Source of the DNA: JAFGCN01 sp964547015
Lineage (GTDB): Archaea > Aenigmatarchaeota > Aenigmatarchaeia > QMZS01
Direction of reading: 5' to 3'
DNA length: 28,760 nt
Assembly (NCBI GenBank): GCA_964547015.1
Contig: CAZJKT010000013.1
Coordinates: forward strand, 1-28,760
The notes under the pieces were generated by a model, which made no database searches, had not been told where the DNA came from, and was given only the letters and a program-made list of their open reading frames with translations. The first letter of the stretch is position 1; each line of letters opens with the position of its first letter. The translations under genes and the position numbers were made by a program. Below, piece after piece: positions 12,787-20,841 of the stretch.

Positions 12787-15700
12787 ATGAGAAAAAAGAT
12801 TTCAGATTGGGCGGGACTGGTTTCCCTCATGCTAATAGTGCTGGCATTTGCCATAACTCCTGCAGAGGCCGTGCAGTATGCAAATTTGTATGTCCATGTA
12901 ACTGACTGCGCAAACGGGCAGGCCCTTCCAAATTCTTATGTTTCAATAAGCGGACCGGATTATCGGACGGGATATACAAACAGCGAAGGGACAATACTTT
13001 TTTCAGGCATAAGGCTTGTTCCGGGGCCGACCGAAAGATATTCTATTGATGTGTCCAGGGACGGCTACAGCCCGAAAAACGCCCTAACCTATGTCCAGTG
13101 CGGCCAAACTCACCACCAATATATCTGCCTCAACCGAAATATAATCTGTGGGGTCGAATTGAGCAATACTCAGGCAAGCAATAATCAAATAGCCTCTGTT
13201 GTAAAAAATACAGGAAATTCCCCTCAAGAAATCTCAGTAAATTTCTATGTGGGCGGCTATCTAATTGGGACAAAGTCCATCTCCCTTAGCCCGGGAGCTT
13301 CCCAAAGCGTATCCCAAAACCACCTGTTTGCCTGCGGAGCCCACAATATTAAAGTAGAGGCAATTGCGGACTGCGGCTCAAGGGCTGAAGGGCATACTAA
13401 CTACAACCTGCAATGCAATTGCCCTCTTACGGTAAATGTTGTGGATGAGAACAGAAATCCAATTGAAGCGGGACTTTATATTGATGGAGCTTATAGAAGG
13501 CTTGGAAGCTTTCTTTCAACAGAAGTATCTGCAGGAAGCCACAGCATTGAAGCCAGAAAAACCGGATATGCAACCGCATTTCAAAATGTTTTATGCTCAA
13601 GCGGCGAGTCAATAAATGCTGAGCTTATTCTCTCAAAGCAGAAATGCTCAATTGAAGTTCATGTAAAGACAATAGACGGCTATCCTATAAGCCAGGCTCT
13701 TGTCAGCCTAAACTCCGCCAAGCAATTGACACAAAGCAATGGGGTAACTGTATTTGAAGACTTAAGCCCGGGCAGGCACAGCATCTCCGCATCCAAACAG
13801 GGCTACCTTACTGATTCTGTGTCTGTAGAGTGCAATGCGGGAGAGAGAAAAATAGCTGAGCTTTTCCTAAAAGGGCAGGAAGGCAATCTCAAAGTCCATG
13901 TAAGCGAATGCCTGACAGGAAACGCAATTGTCGGGGCGGATGTTGATGTAATAAGCGGGGTCAATGTACGGGGAGTAACTAACACTTACGGATATGCTTA
14001 TTTCTCAGGGCTTCCAAAAGGCAGCTACGAGGTCTCCGCAAATATGGAGGGCTACTACAGCAACTACAAGGATTATGTGGCGGTTTATGATGATCGGATG
14101 ACTGTCGTGGATGTCTGCCTTAAAAAAGAGTTTATTCCCGAAGAGGACGGAAAATGCTCGCTTCGCATTCATGTGAGGGACAGCGAGGGCCAAAATACGG
14201 CATCACAAATCTATATTGACGGAAGATACTATACAAGAAATGACTTTTACAAAATAGACCTCAAGCCCGACATTTATGAAATAAAAGCTCAGGAAACGGG
14301 GTACAAAACCGCAGTCCAAAGCTTTGAATGTGTCGGTGGCCAAACCCAGTCAGTATATCTTCTTCTTGAGGACGCAAAAGAAGCAAAAGATAATGAGTGC
14401 ACATTCAGGATATACACAAGGGACAAAACTGATTATTTGCTTAAGTCCCATATCTACCTCAACGGCCGTTATGAGGGCTATGCTTCCTATATTGAGCAGA
14501 AAGTCAGCGTAGGCACCCATACCATAAAGGCAACAAAAGAAGGCTACACTTCTAGTTCGACAAACGCGCAATGCTATGGAGGGGAAACCCGGACAATACA
14601 CCTAACCCTCAGGGGCGGCGAAGATGATGCCCAAAAGGACTGTGAGATAAGGGTTTATGTGAGGGATGAGAATAACAGCCCCCTTCAGGCAAGAATATAT
14701 GCGGAAAATGCCTATGAAGGATATTATGATTATAAGAGAGTTTTTGTAGAAGAAGGGACAAGAACGATATGGGTCCAGAGAGAAGGGTATGAGTCCCAGA
14801 CAAAGAGCATCTATTGCAGGCCGGATAGGGTGGAAACTGTTTATTTTTACCTGAAAAAATCCGGATGGACCGGAATTGACGCAGTTGAAATAACAGAAAT
14901 AAATATTGAGCCTTCAGACCCGAAACTTGGCGATATGGTGAGGGGCGAGGTCAGGATTGCCTTAAGGGACCCTAATGCAAAAAATGAAGCTGTCAGCATA
15001 AAAATAGAGGTTGACGGGGTAACAATCAAAAGCGCAACCGTAAGATTTGATTATGGGGGGCAGGAAAAAATTATAACCTTCTCCCTTGACACTTCGGGAT
15101 ATGAAATTGGTCAGCGCGCAATAAAAGTAACTGCTGAAATAAGAGCAGAACAGATAATAAAGACAAGAAACTTCCGCATATACAGCCGGTCCGGGGGAGA
15201 TACTCCGTACCCTTACCCAAGCCAGCACTGCCTGAGAATTAACGAAATTGAGATTGTAAACAAGCCCGCCGTTGCCGGAAAGGCTGCCGAGTTTAGGGTA
15301 ATTGTTGAGAATTGCGGGGAGTTTAATGAAATCGGGATAAACCTTAAGCTGGAGAACTCGGATGTCCAATTTGCATCGCAATTCAGCCTTGAGCGAGGAA
15401 AAGAACTGCCTATTGCATTCCAGTATAATGTTGATAAAAAAGAAACCCTTAAGTTCACTGTGTGGAATGCTCATGCCGGGCAGTCAAAGGAGTACGAAAT
15501 TATTCCGGAATCGGGGCACCTTGCAATATACCTTAATGCCGAATACAGGATAAAAGCAAGAGAGGACAACAAGATAAGCTTTAGGGTCAAAAATATAGGG
15601 CGGGCTGAGGACACCTTTGAGCTAAGCCTGTCTGAGAATATAAGGCCATGGATATACGGCCTGCCTGAAAGCCTGACACTTAAAAGCCAGGAAGAGGCAG

Positions 15701-16353
15701 TGATTGAGTTTTATGTAAATCCCGGCTCAGATGTTGGGACTCACAGCTTTAACCTTGAGTCTAGAACAAAAACAGGCGATAAAAGCGCAAGCTCAAAATT
15801 TAGGGTGTTCGAGCCTTTCACTCTACCCACAGGAGCCTTCCTAGTTGCATTCCACAGCGCGCTACCTTGGCTATGGTGGCTTCTTTGGCTGCTCCTAATC
15901 ATACTGCTTTTGCTGATAATCTGGTGGCTTCTAAGAAAGCTTTGGCTTGGCAAAAGAAAGGGCAGTAAAAAGCCTGCAAAAACAGATGAAAAAGAGGCTG
16001 TAAGGAAAGCAAATGGAGAGGAAAAATCTCTTAGGCAAATAAAAAGCAGTGAAAGCTATGAAACCGAAAGGATTGCCCGAAGGGTTGAGCTGGAGAGGAG
16101 AAATGCCCTTATTTGGGACGCCCCGTATCCTGAAACCAAAACAGCCGGCAGAAAAGACAAAAAAAGGCCCTGCGGCAAGAAGTTTTGGTGGGATAAAGAC
16201 TGCGTGGACGACCAGGAGATTTTGCCTTCCAAAAAACCCCGCTTTTCGCTCAACAACAGCCGCGAAGAAAATTCCAAAGATATGCCTCCTGAAAGGAGGG
16301 GCGCAGGAAAGGACAGAATGGATGAACTGTACAGGTCGCTTAGGGAAATTTAG
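12787..16353 (+). CDS. Large surface protein with carboxypeptidase-regulatory/PEGA-like repeats
   Basis: A signal peptide of about 28 residues (ending near PAEA) is followed by seven beta-sandwich repeats of 75-90 residues, starting near residues 33, 213, 288, 366, 458, 539 and 620. Each has the pattern V-x-V-x-D/E, G-x-H-x-I-x-A-x-x-x-G-Y and a late Cys. Most repeats are bracketed by one Cys before the first strand and one near the end, suggesting a disulfide in each. Between repeats one and two, and at about 700-1010, are CARDB-like domains. A membrane segment at about 1025-1050 (very Trp/Leu-rich) and a 138-residue charged cytoplasmic tail follow. It is probably an exposed cell-surface or adhesin-like protein. 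The divergent anchored thioredoxin is a natural folding partner. Confidence 0.85.
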   Translation: MRKKISDWAGLVSLMLIVLAFAITPAEAVQYANLYVHVTDCANGQALPNSYVSISGPDYRTGYTNSEGTILFSGIRLVPGPTERYSIDVSRDGYSPKNALTYVQCGQTHHQYICLNRNIICGVELSNTQASNNQIASVVKNTGNSPQEISVNFYVGGYLIGTKSISLSPGASQSVSQNHLFACGAHNIKVEAIADCGSRAEGHTNYNLQCNCPLTVNVVDENRNPIEAGLYIDGAYRRLGSFLSTEVSAGSHSIEARKTGYATAFQNVLCSSGESINAELILSKQKCSIEVHVKTIDGYPISQALVSLNSAKQLTQSNGVTVFEDLSPGRHSISASKQGYLTDSVSVECNAGERKIAELFLKGQEGNLKVHVSECLTGNAIVGADVDVISGVNVRGVTNTYGYAYFSGLPKGSYEVSANMEGYYSNYKDYVAVYDDRMTVVDVCLKKEFIPEEDGKCSLRIHVRDSEGQNTASQIYIDGRYYTRNDFYKIDLKPDIYEIKAQETGYKTAVQSFECVGGQTQSVYLLLEDAKEAKDNECTFRIYTRDKTDYLLKSHIYLNGRYEGYASYIEQKVSVGTHTIKATKEGYTSSSTNAQCYGGETRTIHLTLRGGEDDAQKDCEIRVYVRDENNSPLQARIYAENAYEGYYDYKRVFVEEGTRTIWVQREGYESQTKSIYCRPDRVETVYFYLKKSGWTGIDAVEITEINIEPSDPKLGDMVRGEVRIALRDPNAKNEAVSIKIEVDGVTIKSATVRFDYGGQEKIITFSLDTSGYEIGQRAIKVTAEIRAEQIIKTRNFRIYSRSGGDTPYPYPSQHCLRINEIEIVNKPAVAGKAAEFRVIVENCGEFNEIGINLKLENSDVQFASQFSLERGKELPIAFQYNVDKKETLKFTVWNAHAGQSKEYEIIPESGHLAIYLNAEYRIKAREDNKISFRVKNIGRAEDTFELSLSENIRPWIYGLPESLTLKSQEEAVIEFYVNPGSDVGTHSFNLESRTKTGDKSASSKFRVFEPFTLPTGAFLVAFHSALPWLWWLLWLLLIILLLLIIWWLLRKLWLGKRKGSKKPAKTDEKEAVRKANGEEKSLRQIKSSESYETERIARRVELERRNALIWDAPYPETKTAGRKDKKRPCGKKFWWDKDCVDDQEILPSKKPRFSLNNSREENSKDMPPERRGAGKDRMDELYRSLREI

Positions 16354-16473
16354 GGGCGCGCCTAATTTAACATATATATTCCAGGCAAATATTATTCAGA
16401 CAGATTTTCGAACCTTCTCCTCGATATTGCGCCTCCCTAAATTCTATCGGTTATATACCAATAACTATATATT

Positions 16474-17520
16474 ATGAAAAAAGGCATTCTGGTGCTCTGC
16501 ATTGACAGAGACAACGATTTGGGAGAAAAAACGGGAATTGAAGGCCCTGTTTTTGGCAGGAAGGCAAATCTTGAGGCCGCGCAAAAGCTTGCCCTGTCAG
16601 ACCCCGAGGATTCCGATGCCAACTGCATGTTTGGGGCAATAAAACAGTATGATGAGCTAAAAAATGCCGGAAAAAGAGTTTATATTGCCTCCCTCACAGG
16701 AGACAGCCGCGTCGGCGTAGTTTCTGATGAGAAAATACAGGAACAGCTCGGGGCGGTCATTGATGAATACAATCCAAAAAAGGTGGTAATTGTCACCGAT
16801 GGAGTTGAGGATGAGTTTGTAATGCCTGTTATCCAGTCCCTTGTGCCGGTTATGTCTATAAAAAGGATTATTGTCCGCCAAAGCCTAAAGCTTGAAAGCA
16901 ATTATTATGTTGCGCTTAAATTTTTCAAGGAGCTGATGGGCGATGCGCAAACCCGCAGAATCGCGCTCGGAATTCCCGCTCTTGTCCTTATATCCTACGC
17001 CCTGCTCGGCGGGATTGCATGGAGGCTTTCAATAGGGCTTTTGGGAACATTCCTTATCATAAAGGGATTTAGGCTGGAAAAGTTTTTGGGCTCATTTGCA
17101 AACGAGGTCGGCTCTTCCCTTTCTCGGGGAAAACTCTCATTTTTCCTGTATGTGCTTTCTGCGATTTTTGCCATTATCGGGCTTGTGCAGGGGTATGATT
17201 CTTATCTGACAACAGGAACGGATTCAGTTCTCTCAATCCTAAAATCTGTCCAATCAATGCTTACCCCCTTCCTTCTGTCAGGCCTCTGCTTTTTTACTGC
17301 AAGGCTGCTTTTTGCCCGCTCCAGGGGCAAGTCCCCCTTTAGATACCTTACCTATTATGCCCTTGCATTTTCAACCTATATTGTAATGGATAATGCCATT
17401 GCTTATTTGGCCTTTCAGAGCACAATAACCCGGCTGGCGCTTGCGGTTGCGGCAAGCTTTATGATAATGATTGTTGCCTTAATAACAGATAGAATTGCTA
17501 TGTCTAGCCGGAGCAGTTAA
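16474..17520 (+). CDS. DUF373 family membrane protein
   Basis: The N-terminal 150 residues carry the DUF373 pattern: LVLCIDRDNDLG at the start, GPVFGRKANLEAA, then DPEDSDANCMFGAI and VVIVTDGVEDE (about 107-118). The rest (about 165-345) has around six membrane segments. The family is archaeal, its function unknown. The conserved Asp-rich N-terminal motif facing the cytoplasm suggests ligand or metal binding. The ATG follows a TATA-like GTTATATACC by about 25 bases. It lies downstream of the surface-protein gene but seems separately transcribed. Confidence 0.88.
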   Translation: MKKGILVLCIDRDNDLGEKTGIEGPVFGRKANLEAAQKLALSDPEDSDANCMFGAIKQYDELKNAGKRVYIASLTGDSRVGVVSDEKIQEQLGAVIDEYNPKKVVIVTDGVEDEFVMPVIQSLVPVMSIKRIIVRQSLKLESNYYVALKFFKELMGDAQTRRIALGIPALVLISYALLGGIAWRLSIGLLGTFLIIKGFRLEKFLGSFANEVGSSLSRGKLSFFLYVLSAIFAIIGLVQGYDSYLTTGTDSVLSILKSVQSMLTPFLLSGLCFFTARLLFARSRGKSPFRYLTYYALAFSTYIVMDNAIAYLAFQSTITRLALAVAASFMIMIVALITDRIAMSSRSS

Positions 17521-17859
17521 GTTTCATGAGTTTCATAAATTTTTCATAAATTGTGAGAGTTGCCTAAGCCTCACATCATACACTCTTTTTTAAGCCAAAA
17601 AATAGGTATTTCCATCTATTTCAGGCCATTTTTGCCTTTCTGCCCTCTTCAATCCCCTAAAGCCTCTTTTTATATATACTCAAAAATATACAACACACGA
17701 AACACATCACACCGAAAAGTTTTCATATGTTCTTAAGTATATATATCTTTAGTATATATATTTTAGTAAACAAACCCTTATTTAACCTGTATAATATATA
17801 TATTGTATTTATTATTTATTATCTATATCTATAGCAGAATACCCTCAAAAACAGCCGTT
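17521..17859. other. AT-rich intergenic region without a gene
   Basis: I see no coding potential here. It holds three spaced copies of TTTCAT (17522, 17531, 17542), a palindromic element at 17552-17575 and several TATA-like tracts (for example near 17738-17760 and 17800-17812). It separates the DUF373 gene from the convergent winged-helix genes. Confidence 0.6.
17552..17575. repeat. TGTGAG palindromic element, left copy
   Basis: TGTGAGAGTTG (17552-17562) is followed by CTCACA (17570-17575), so TGTGAG and CTCACA form an inverted repeat with a 12-base spacer. The same eleven-base core recurs at 18878 on the far side of the two winged-helix genes. A regulator binding site is the simplest reading. 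Confidence 0.5.
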
Positions 17860-18204
17860 TTACCCCCTTTTTTTGACACTAAATTGTGTCCGATACCATA
17901 CCGCCAGCCGCTCTAAAGATAGGGAAAACTTGGAGGAAATTCGGACGGGAGCATATTTTCCTTCCTTATTGATAATTCCAAGCCTCTGCATCTTGTTTGC
18001 GGCATCATAAGCGGTTCCCCGGGCCATTTTATTCCTATCCACTATTTCGCTTATAGTCTTAGGGCCTTCCAAAAGTTCCCTCAAAACTATTATAGCTGAA
18101 GAGCGCATCTTTTCCTGAGCCCCCGGAAAAATAACTGAAACAAAATCCTCTATTCCAAATTCCCCGAGATTAATTTTTTCGCCATGGTATGGGGTCACTT
18201 CCAT
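17860..18204 (-). CDS. Winged-helix transcriptional regulator (TrmB/ArsR/MarR-like)
   Basis: A 114-residue protein with a helix-turn-helix in its middle: KTISEIVDRNKMARGTAYDA followed by the recognition-helix continuation ANKMQRLGIINKEG and a wing. Around it are a short N-terminal strand region and a C-terminal helix with basic ends. It probably binds DNA as a dimer. A TATA-like TTTATAC lies 23-29 bases before the ATG, and an ACCGACA site sits between the two, as expected of self-repression. The gene lies downstream of another winged-helix gene on the same strand. The ligand is unknown. Confidence 0.75.
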   Translation of the reverse strand: MEVTPYHGEKINLGEFGIEDFVSVIFPGAQEKMRSSAIIVLRELLEGPKTISEIVDRNKMARGTAYDAANKMQRLGIINKEGKYAPVRISSKFSLSLERLAVWYRTQFSVKKRG

Positions 18205-18216
18205 AATCTACTATAT

Positions 18217-18355
18217 ACCGACAAAGTATAAATAAAGCCCCTTTTTATGAGCCAATTCTGTCGGGATTTAGTGTATAGATATATACTATAGGCAGATAAC
18301 CTTGATTCTGTGTTAAGAACCTTATAAAAAGAACAAAACTTATAAAATTGTCGGT
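18217..18355. promoter_or_regulatory. Three ACCGACA-type sites upstream of a winged-helix gene
   Basis: ACCGACA occurs at 18217-18223, and its complement at 18259-18265 (TGTCGGG, one base different) and 18349-18355 (TGTCGGT). All lie in the 171-base gap upstream of the gene that starts at 18204. The first lies between its TATA box and its start codon. They are candidate binding sites of one of the two neighbouring regulators. Confidence 0.45.
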
Positions 18356-18375
18356 AAAGAGCGAATTATTCTGAA

Positions 18376-18684
18376 TTACTCCGGTGATCTTCCCTGAATC
18401 TTTGAGAGCTTTCTCACCACACCTTCAAGGTCTATTGCAAGGTCTTTTCCAAGCTCGGTCAATTCCACATATTTTACCCTTTTGACTTTGGTGAATTTTA
18501 CCAGGCCCAAAACCTCAAGCTTATCTAAAAGCCTAATAATATGCGAATAAGTGCAGTCAATCTCCTTTGCTATCCTGTTTACATATTTTGCTTTTTTGTC
18601 CGCGGCCTTAAGCGCAAGGATTAGTTTTGCCGGTTTCTCTCTTAAAAACAGCGCTAAAGCCATATCTTCCTTTTCGTCCCACAT
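18376..18684 (-). CDS. MarR-like winged-helix DNA-binding protein
   Basis: A 102-residue regulator. The helix-turn-helix is KYVNRIAKEIDCTYSHIIRL followed by LDKLEVLGLVKF and the wing VKRVKYVELTELGKDLA, typical of MarR/winged-helix proteins. The ATG at 18684 is preferred to an in-frame TTG 12 bases upstream because it follows TT and lies about 25 bases after the TATA-like TATTTATATATATT. It precedes the second winged-helix gene on the same strand. No effector is known. Confidence 0.78.
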   Translation of the reverse strand: MWDEKEDMALALFLREKPAKLILALKAADKKAKYVNRIAKEIDCTYSHIIRLLDKLEVLGLVKFTKVKRVKYVELTELGKDLAIDLEGVVRKLSKIQGRSPE

Positions 18685-18696
18685 AATATAACCCAA

Positions 18697-19199
18697 TATA
18701 TATAAATAGTTATAGGTGGTGAGGGTTTATAGTAACTAACTTCCGTATGTATTTGAGTATATATTAATCCTAACAATCCTGTATAGATTATATTATTAAG
18801 AATATATATTTATTGTATATATATTTAATATATGTATTAGACAATATATAATTAAGTTATATCTCACTTGTCCATTTTGTGAGAGTTGGCACCTCTCACA
18901 TTTGGGTGAAAAATATGTGTAGTAGAGGAGATATGTTTGTATAGGGCGGAGGGTAGGAGAGAAAACGAGATGTAAAAGTAGGCAACCACTTATAGTAATT
19001 TGAGTAGTATCAAGAATGGGGAAAATCAGTACAACTGGGTCGCCTATTACGCAAAACTTACTCCATTCAGACCAAATCAGAACCATGGCCGGCGATACTC
19101 CCTTGTTTGAAGAAAGATGGTATTAAACTATATTGGGAGCAAACTTTCATTGTTGGATTTCATCCATTTCATCGAAATTAAATTAGGAATACAGAAATT
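18697..19199. other. AT-rich intergenic region, no supported gene
   Basis: It contains the promoter of the 102-residue regulator, long runs of TATA-like sequence (18755-18850), the right copy of the TGTGAG palindrome, and an AT-rich stretch before the gene at 19200. Two plus-strand frames between about 19008 and 19196 read like protein in parts (for example SEPWPAILPCLKKDGIKLYW) but one has no ATG and the other is 37 codons long. They may be a decayed gene or chance. Confidence 0.5.
18878..18900. repeat. TGTGAG palindromic element, right copy
   Basis: TGTGAGAG (18878-18885) and its exact complement CTCTCACA (18893-18900) flank TTGGCAC. The left half continues as TGTGAGAGTTG, identical to the copy at 17552. 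TCTCAC starting near 18862 forms a second, overlapping inverted repeat with GTGAGA. A dimeric regulator site is likely; an RNA hairpin is possible. Confidence 0.55.
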
Positions 19200-19925
19200 A
19201 TGAAAGATGAGATAACTTATTCTGAGGCAATAGAGAAGGTGATGTTATCAAACGGTTATTTTGCTCCACTTAAACTGCTTTACAAAGATATTTGGAAATA
19301 CAAGGATATGTCCAAAATAAAAGGGAAAACCCCCAACTACACCATCCAAGAACGAGTTCAGAGGGATCCAAGATTCGTAAAGATTGGATTAGGCGTTTAT
19401 GCTCTTAAGGATCATTTGAACAAATTACCTCAAGAAAAAATACCTAAAACAAATCTCCAGAAAAAAGAGAGAAAGCATGCAATTATGCAGGGTATGCTCT
19501 TAGAAATAGGAAACAACAGAGAAGAGGTTTCGGATACCTACACAAATGACAAAAAATGGATTTTTCAGAACAAAACCTTGAGCAATCTGTCTACCTTGAA
19601 GGAAATCCCACAGTTTACATACTCGAAGATAATCTCAGAAACAGTAAGATTTTTCGACGTTATTTGGTTTAATAAGAGAAATTTCCCGATGAAGATATTT
19701 GAAGTTGAGGAATCAACAGATTTTAGGGACGCATTTGTGAAATTTTTAGAACTCCAGGACTTTAATGCGCAGTTCTTCTGCATCTCCGATCAAAACAGAA
19801 AAGCAAAATTCGAAAGAGAGATCAATAAGGTGGCCTTTCAAACATTAAAACACCGATGCGTTTTCAAAACTTACGAAGATGTAGAAAATGATTATCAAAA
19901 TATTTTAAGAAAAAATTGCCTTTAG
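19200..19925 (+). CDS. HARE-HTH protein with PD-(D/E)XK nuclease-like C-terminal domain
   Basis: Residues 4-70 are a HARE-HTH domain: YSEAIEKVMLSNG ... KGKTPNYTIQERVQRDPRF, then KIGLGVYAL, the typical ending of the domain shared by HB1, ASXL and restriction endonucleases. The remaining 170 residues look like a restriction-type nuclease fold: helix with Glu102, Asp153 in FFDVIWF and Glu168-x-Glu170 in KIFEVEEST, a D...ExE arrangement in place of the usual ExK. Likely role: DNA cleavage or DNA-modification sensing in defence. No methyltransferase partner is present. The gene is AT-richer than its neighbours, suggesting transfer, and is followed five bases after its stop by a small gene. Confidence 0.7.
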   Translation: MKDEITYSEAIEKVMLSNGYFAPLKLLYKDIWKYKDMSKIKGKTPNYTIQERVQRDPRFVKIGLGVYALKDHLNKLPQEKIPKTNLQKKERKHAIMQGMLLEIGNNREEVSDTYTNDKKWIFQNKTLSNLSTLKEIPQFTYSKIISETVRFFDVIWFNKRNFPMKIFEVEESTDFRDAFVKFLELQDFNAQFFCISDQNRKAKFEREINKVAFQTLKHRCVFKTYEDVENDYQNILRKNCL

Positions 19926-19930
19926 CGATT

Positions 19931-20113
19931 ATGGAAACAAAAACCAATAAGAAACCGAAAAAATTTGTATTTTCGTATAGAGACGAATTTGAGTTCATAG
20001 TCTATGCGAAGGATAAAGAAGAGGCCTTAGATAAAATTTACAAAGGAGAAATTACAAAAATTAACCTATTTACTGAGCCCCATAGAGACTTTTTGGAATT
20101 TGTAGAGGAGTAG
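19931..20113 (+). CDS. Small protein downstream of the nuclease-like gene
   Basis: A 60-residue basic-then-acidic protein (KKFVFSYRDEFEFIVYAKDK, then EEALDKIYKGEI). The strand-plus-helix layout with EEALDKI resembles small DpnD/PcfM-type proteins, but the match is weak and I do not assign it. The ATG at 19931 is used; an in-frame TTG at 19916 would overlap the previous gene. The five-base gap to the nuclease-like gene suggests one transcript and a linked role, for instance as partner or antidote. Confidence 0.55.
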   Translation: METKTNKKPKKFVFSYRDEFEFIVYAKDKEEALDKIYKGEITKINLFTEPHRDFLEFVEE

Positions 20114-20188
20114 CAATCATTCACTGTTCAAATCCGCAATAAGACCAACCAATAACTTAATTAAAAGTCAACTTGATGAGTCCTCCAA

Positions 20189-20362
20189 TTAACGCCGCCA
20201 AATCATCACCAAAAGCATCGCTATAAACCCAAGGGCAAGGCCTAAAAGAGGGGCAACCTCCCACCTGCCGTAGTACGCCCCAAGAGCCATCCCGAGGAAG
20301 AAAAAGCCAACAAAGGCAATCCCTTCCAGGTCTTTTTCCTTCTTTTTGCGAAATAGTCCCAT
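20189..20362 (-). CDS. Small two-TM membrane protein
   Basis: A 57-residue protein: charged start MGLFRKKKEKDLEG, then two hydrophobic segments (about 15-30 and 37-54) joined by AYYGRWEV, ending IWRR. The positive ends suggest both termini are in the cytoplasm. The TATA-like GGTATATTATCC lies about 25-30 bases before the ATG, and the ATG follows TT. A longer frame over the same bases in another phase is not coding-like. Function unknown. Confidence 0.6.
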   Translation of the reverse strand: MGLFRKKKEKDLEGIAFVGFFFLGMALGAYYGRWEVAPLLGLALGFIAMLLVMIWRR

Positions 20363-20497
20363 AATTTACTAACACCGGGGGATAATATACCTTAGTTGCT
20401 TCAGTCCGCCCGCCATACAGATTATCCGCCCTATTTTAATTCGTTTGGATTTTAATTTATTTAGGCTATAATCCCAAATTATTATAGAGGTAAAAAG

Positions 20498-20725
20498 ATG
20501 ATAGGAGAAAAAAAGCAGGTAAAGGAAAAATATGCCTACAACAAAGCCCAGCTCATAGAATTCCTTGAAAAAATCAAAAATGAGCTTATGGCCGGGGCAG
20601 TAACCATCGGAAATGAAAGAGTTCAGTTGCCTGAGGGCAGCATGTCCGTAGACTATGAGTATAAGTCTGAAAGCGGAGAGAGCGAAATAGAAATAGAGAT
20701 TAAATGGAGAGGCCAGACAGCTTAA
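20498..20725 (+). CDS. Amphi-Trp domain protein
   Basis: A 75-residue protein with the family layout: KYAYNKAQLIEFLEKIKNEL helix, VTIGNERVQLPEG hairpin, then SEIEIEIKWRG, the amphipathic strand with a Trp that names the domain. Such small proteins occur in many archaea and bacteria; function unknown. It has a ribosome site (AGAGG) about 7 bases upstream of the ATG, unlike most genes here. T-rich sequence follows the stop. Confidence 0.85.
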   Translation: MIGEKKQVKEKYAYNKAQLIEFLEKIKNELMAGAVTIGNERVQLPEGSMSVDYEYKSESGESEIEIEIKWRGQTA

Positions 20726-20770
20726 TTTTGCCTATATATAAGCCAAAAAACAAAAGGGCGCTCCAAAACC

Positions 20771-20784
20771 TTTTTTATTTTTTC
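20771..20784 (+). terminator. Oligo-T terminator candidate after the amphi-Trp gene
   Basis: TTTTTTATTTTTT, about 45 bases after the stop of the amphi-Trp gene, fits the T-rich stretches at which archaeal RNA polymerase stops. No strong hairpin precedes it, which archaea do not need. Confidence 0.4.
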
Positions 20785-20841
20785 AATTTGAAGGGAAACT
20801 CCATTCAAAACACCAAAATATTTCTAAAATAAACCCCTATT

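Noticed and set aside
18796..19086. 96-residue minus-strand frame with a CERC motif
   Set aside because: It overlaps the TGTGAG palindrome and an AT-rich TATA-like tract, has no coding-like composition, and no promoter at its start; probably chance.
19008..19196. Plus-strand frame with protein-like sequence but no ATG
   Set aside because: 57 codons without a start codon in an AT-rich gap can occur by chance; no family match recognised.
20157..20375. 72-residue frame in the same stretch as the small two-TM gene
   Set aside because: The 57-residue frame in the other phase has a better start, promoter and clear membrane segments; this one is its shadow.
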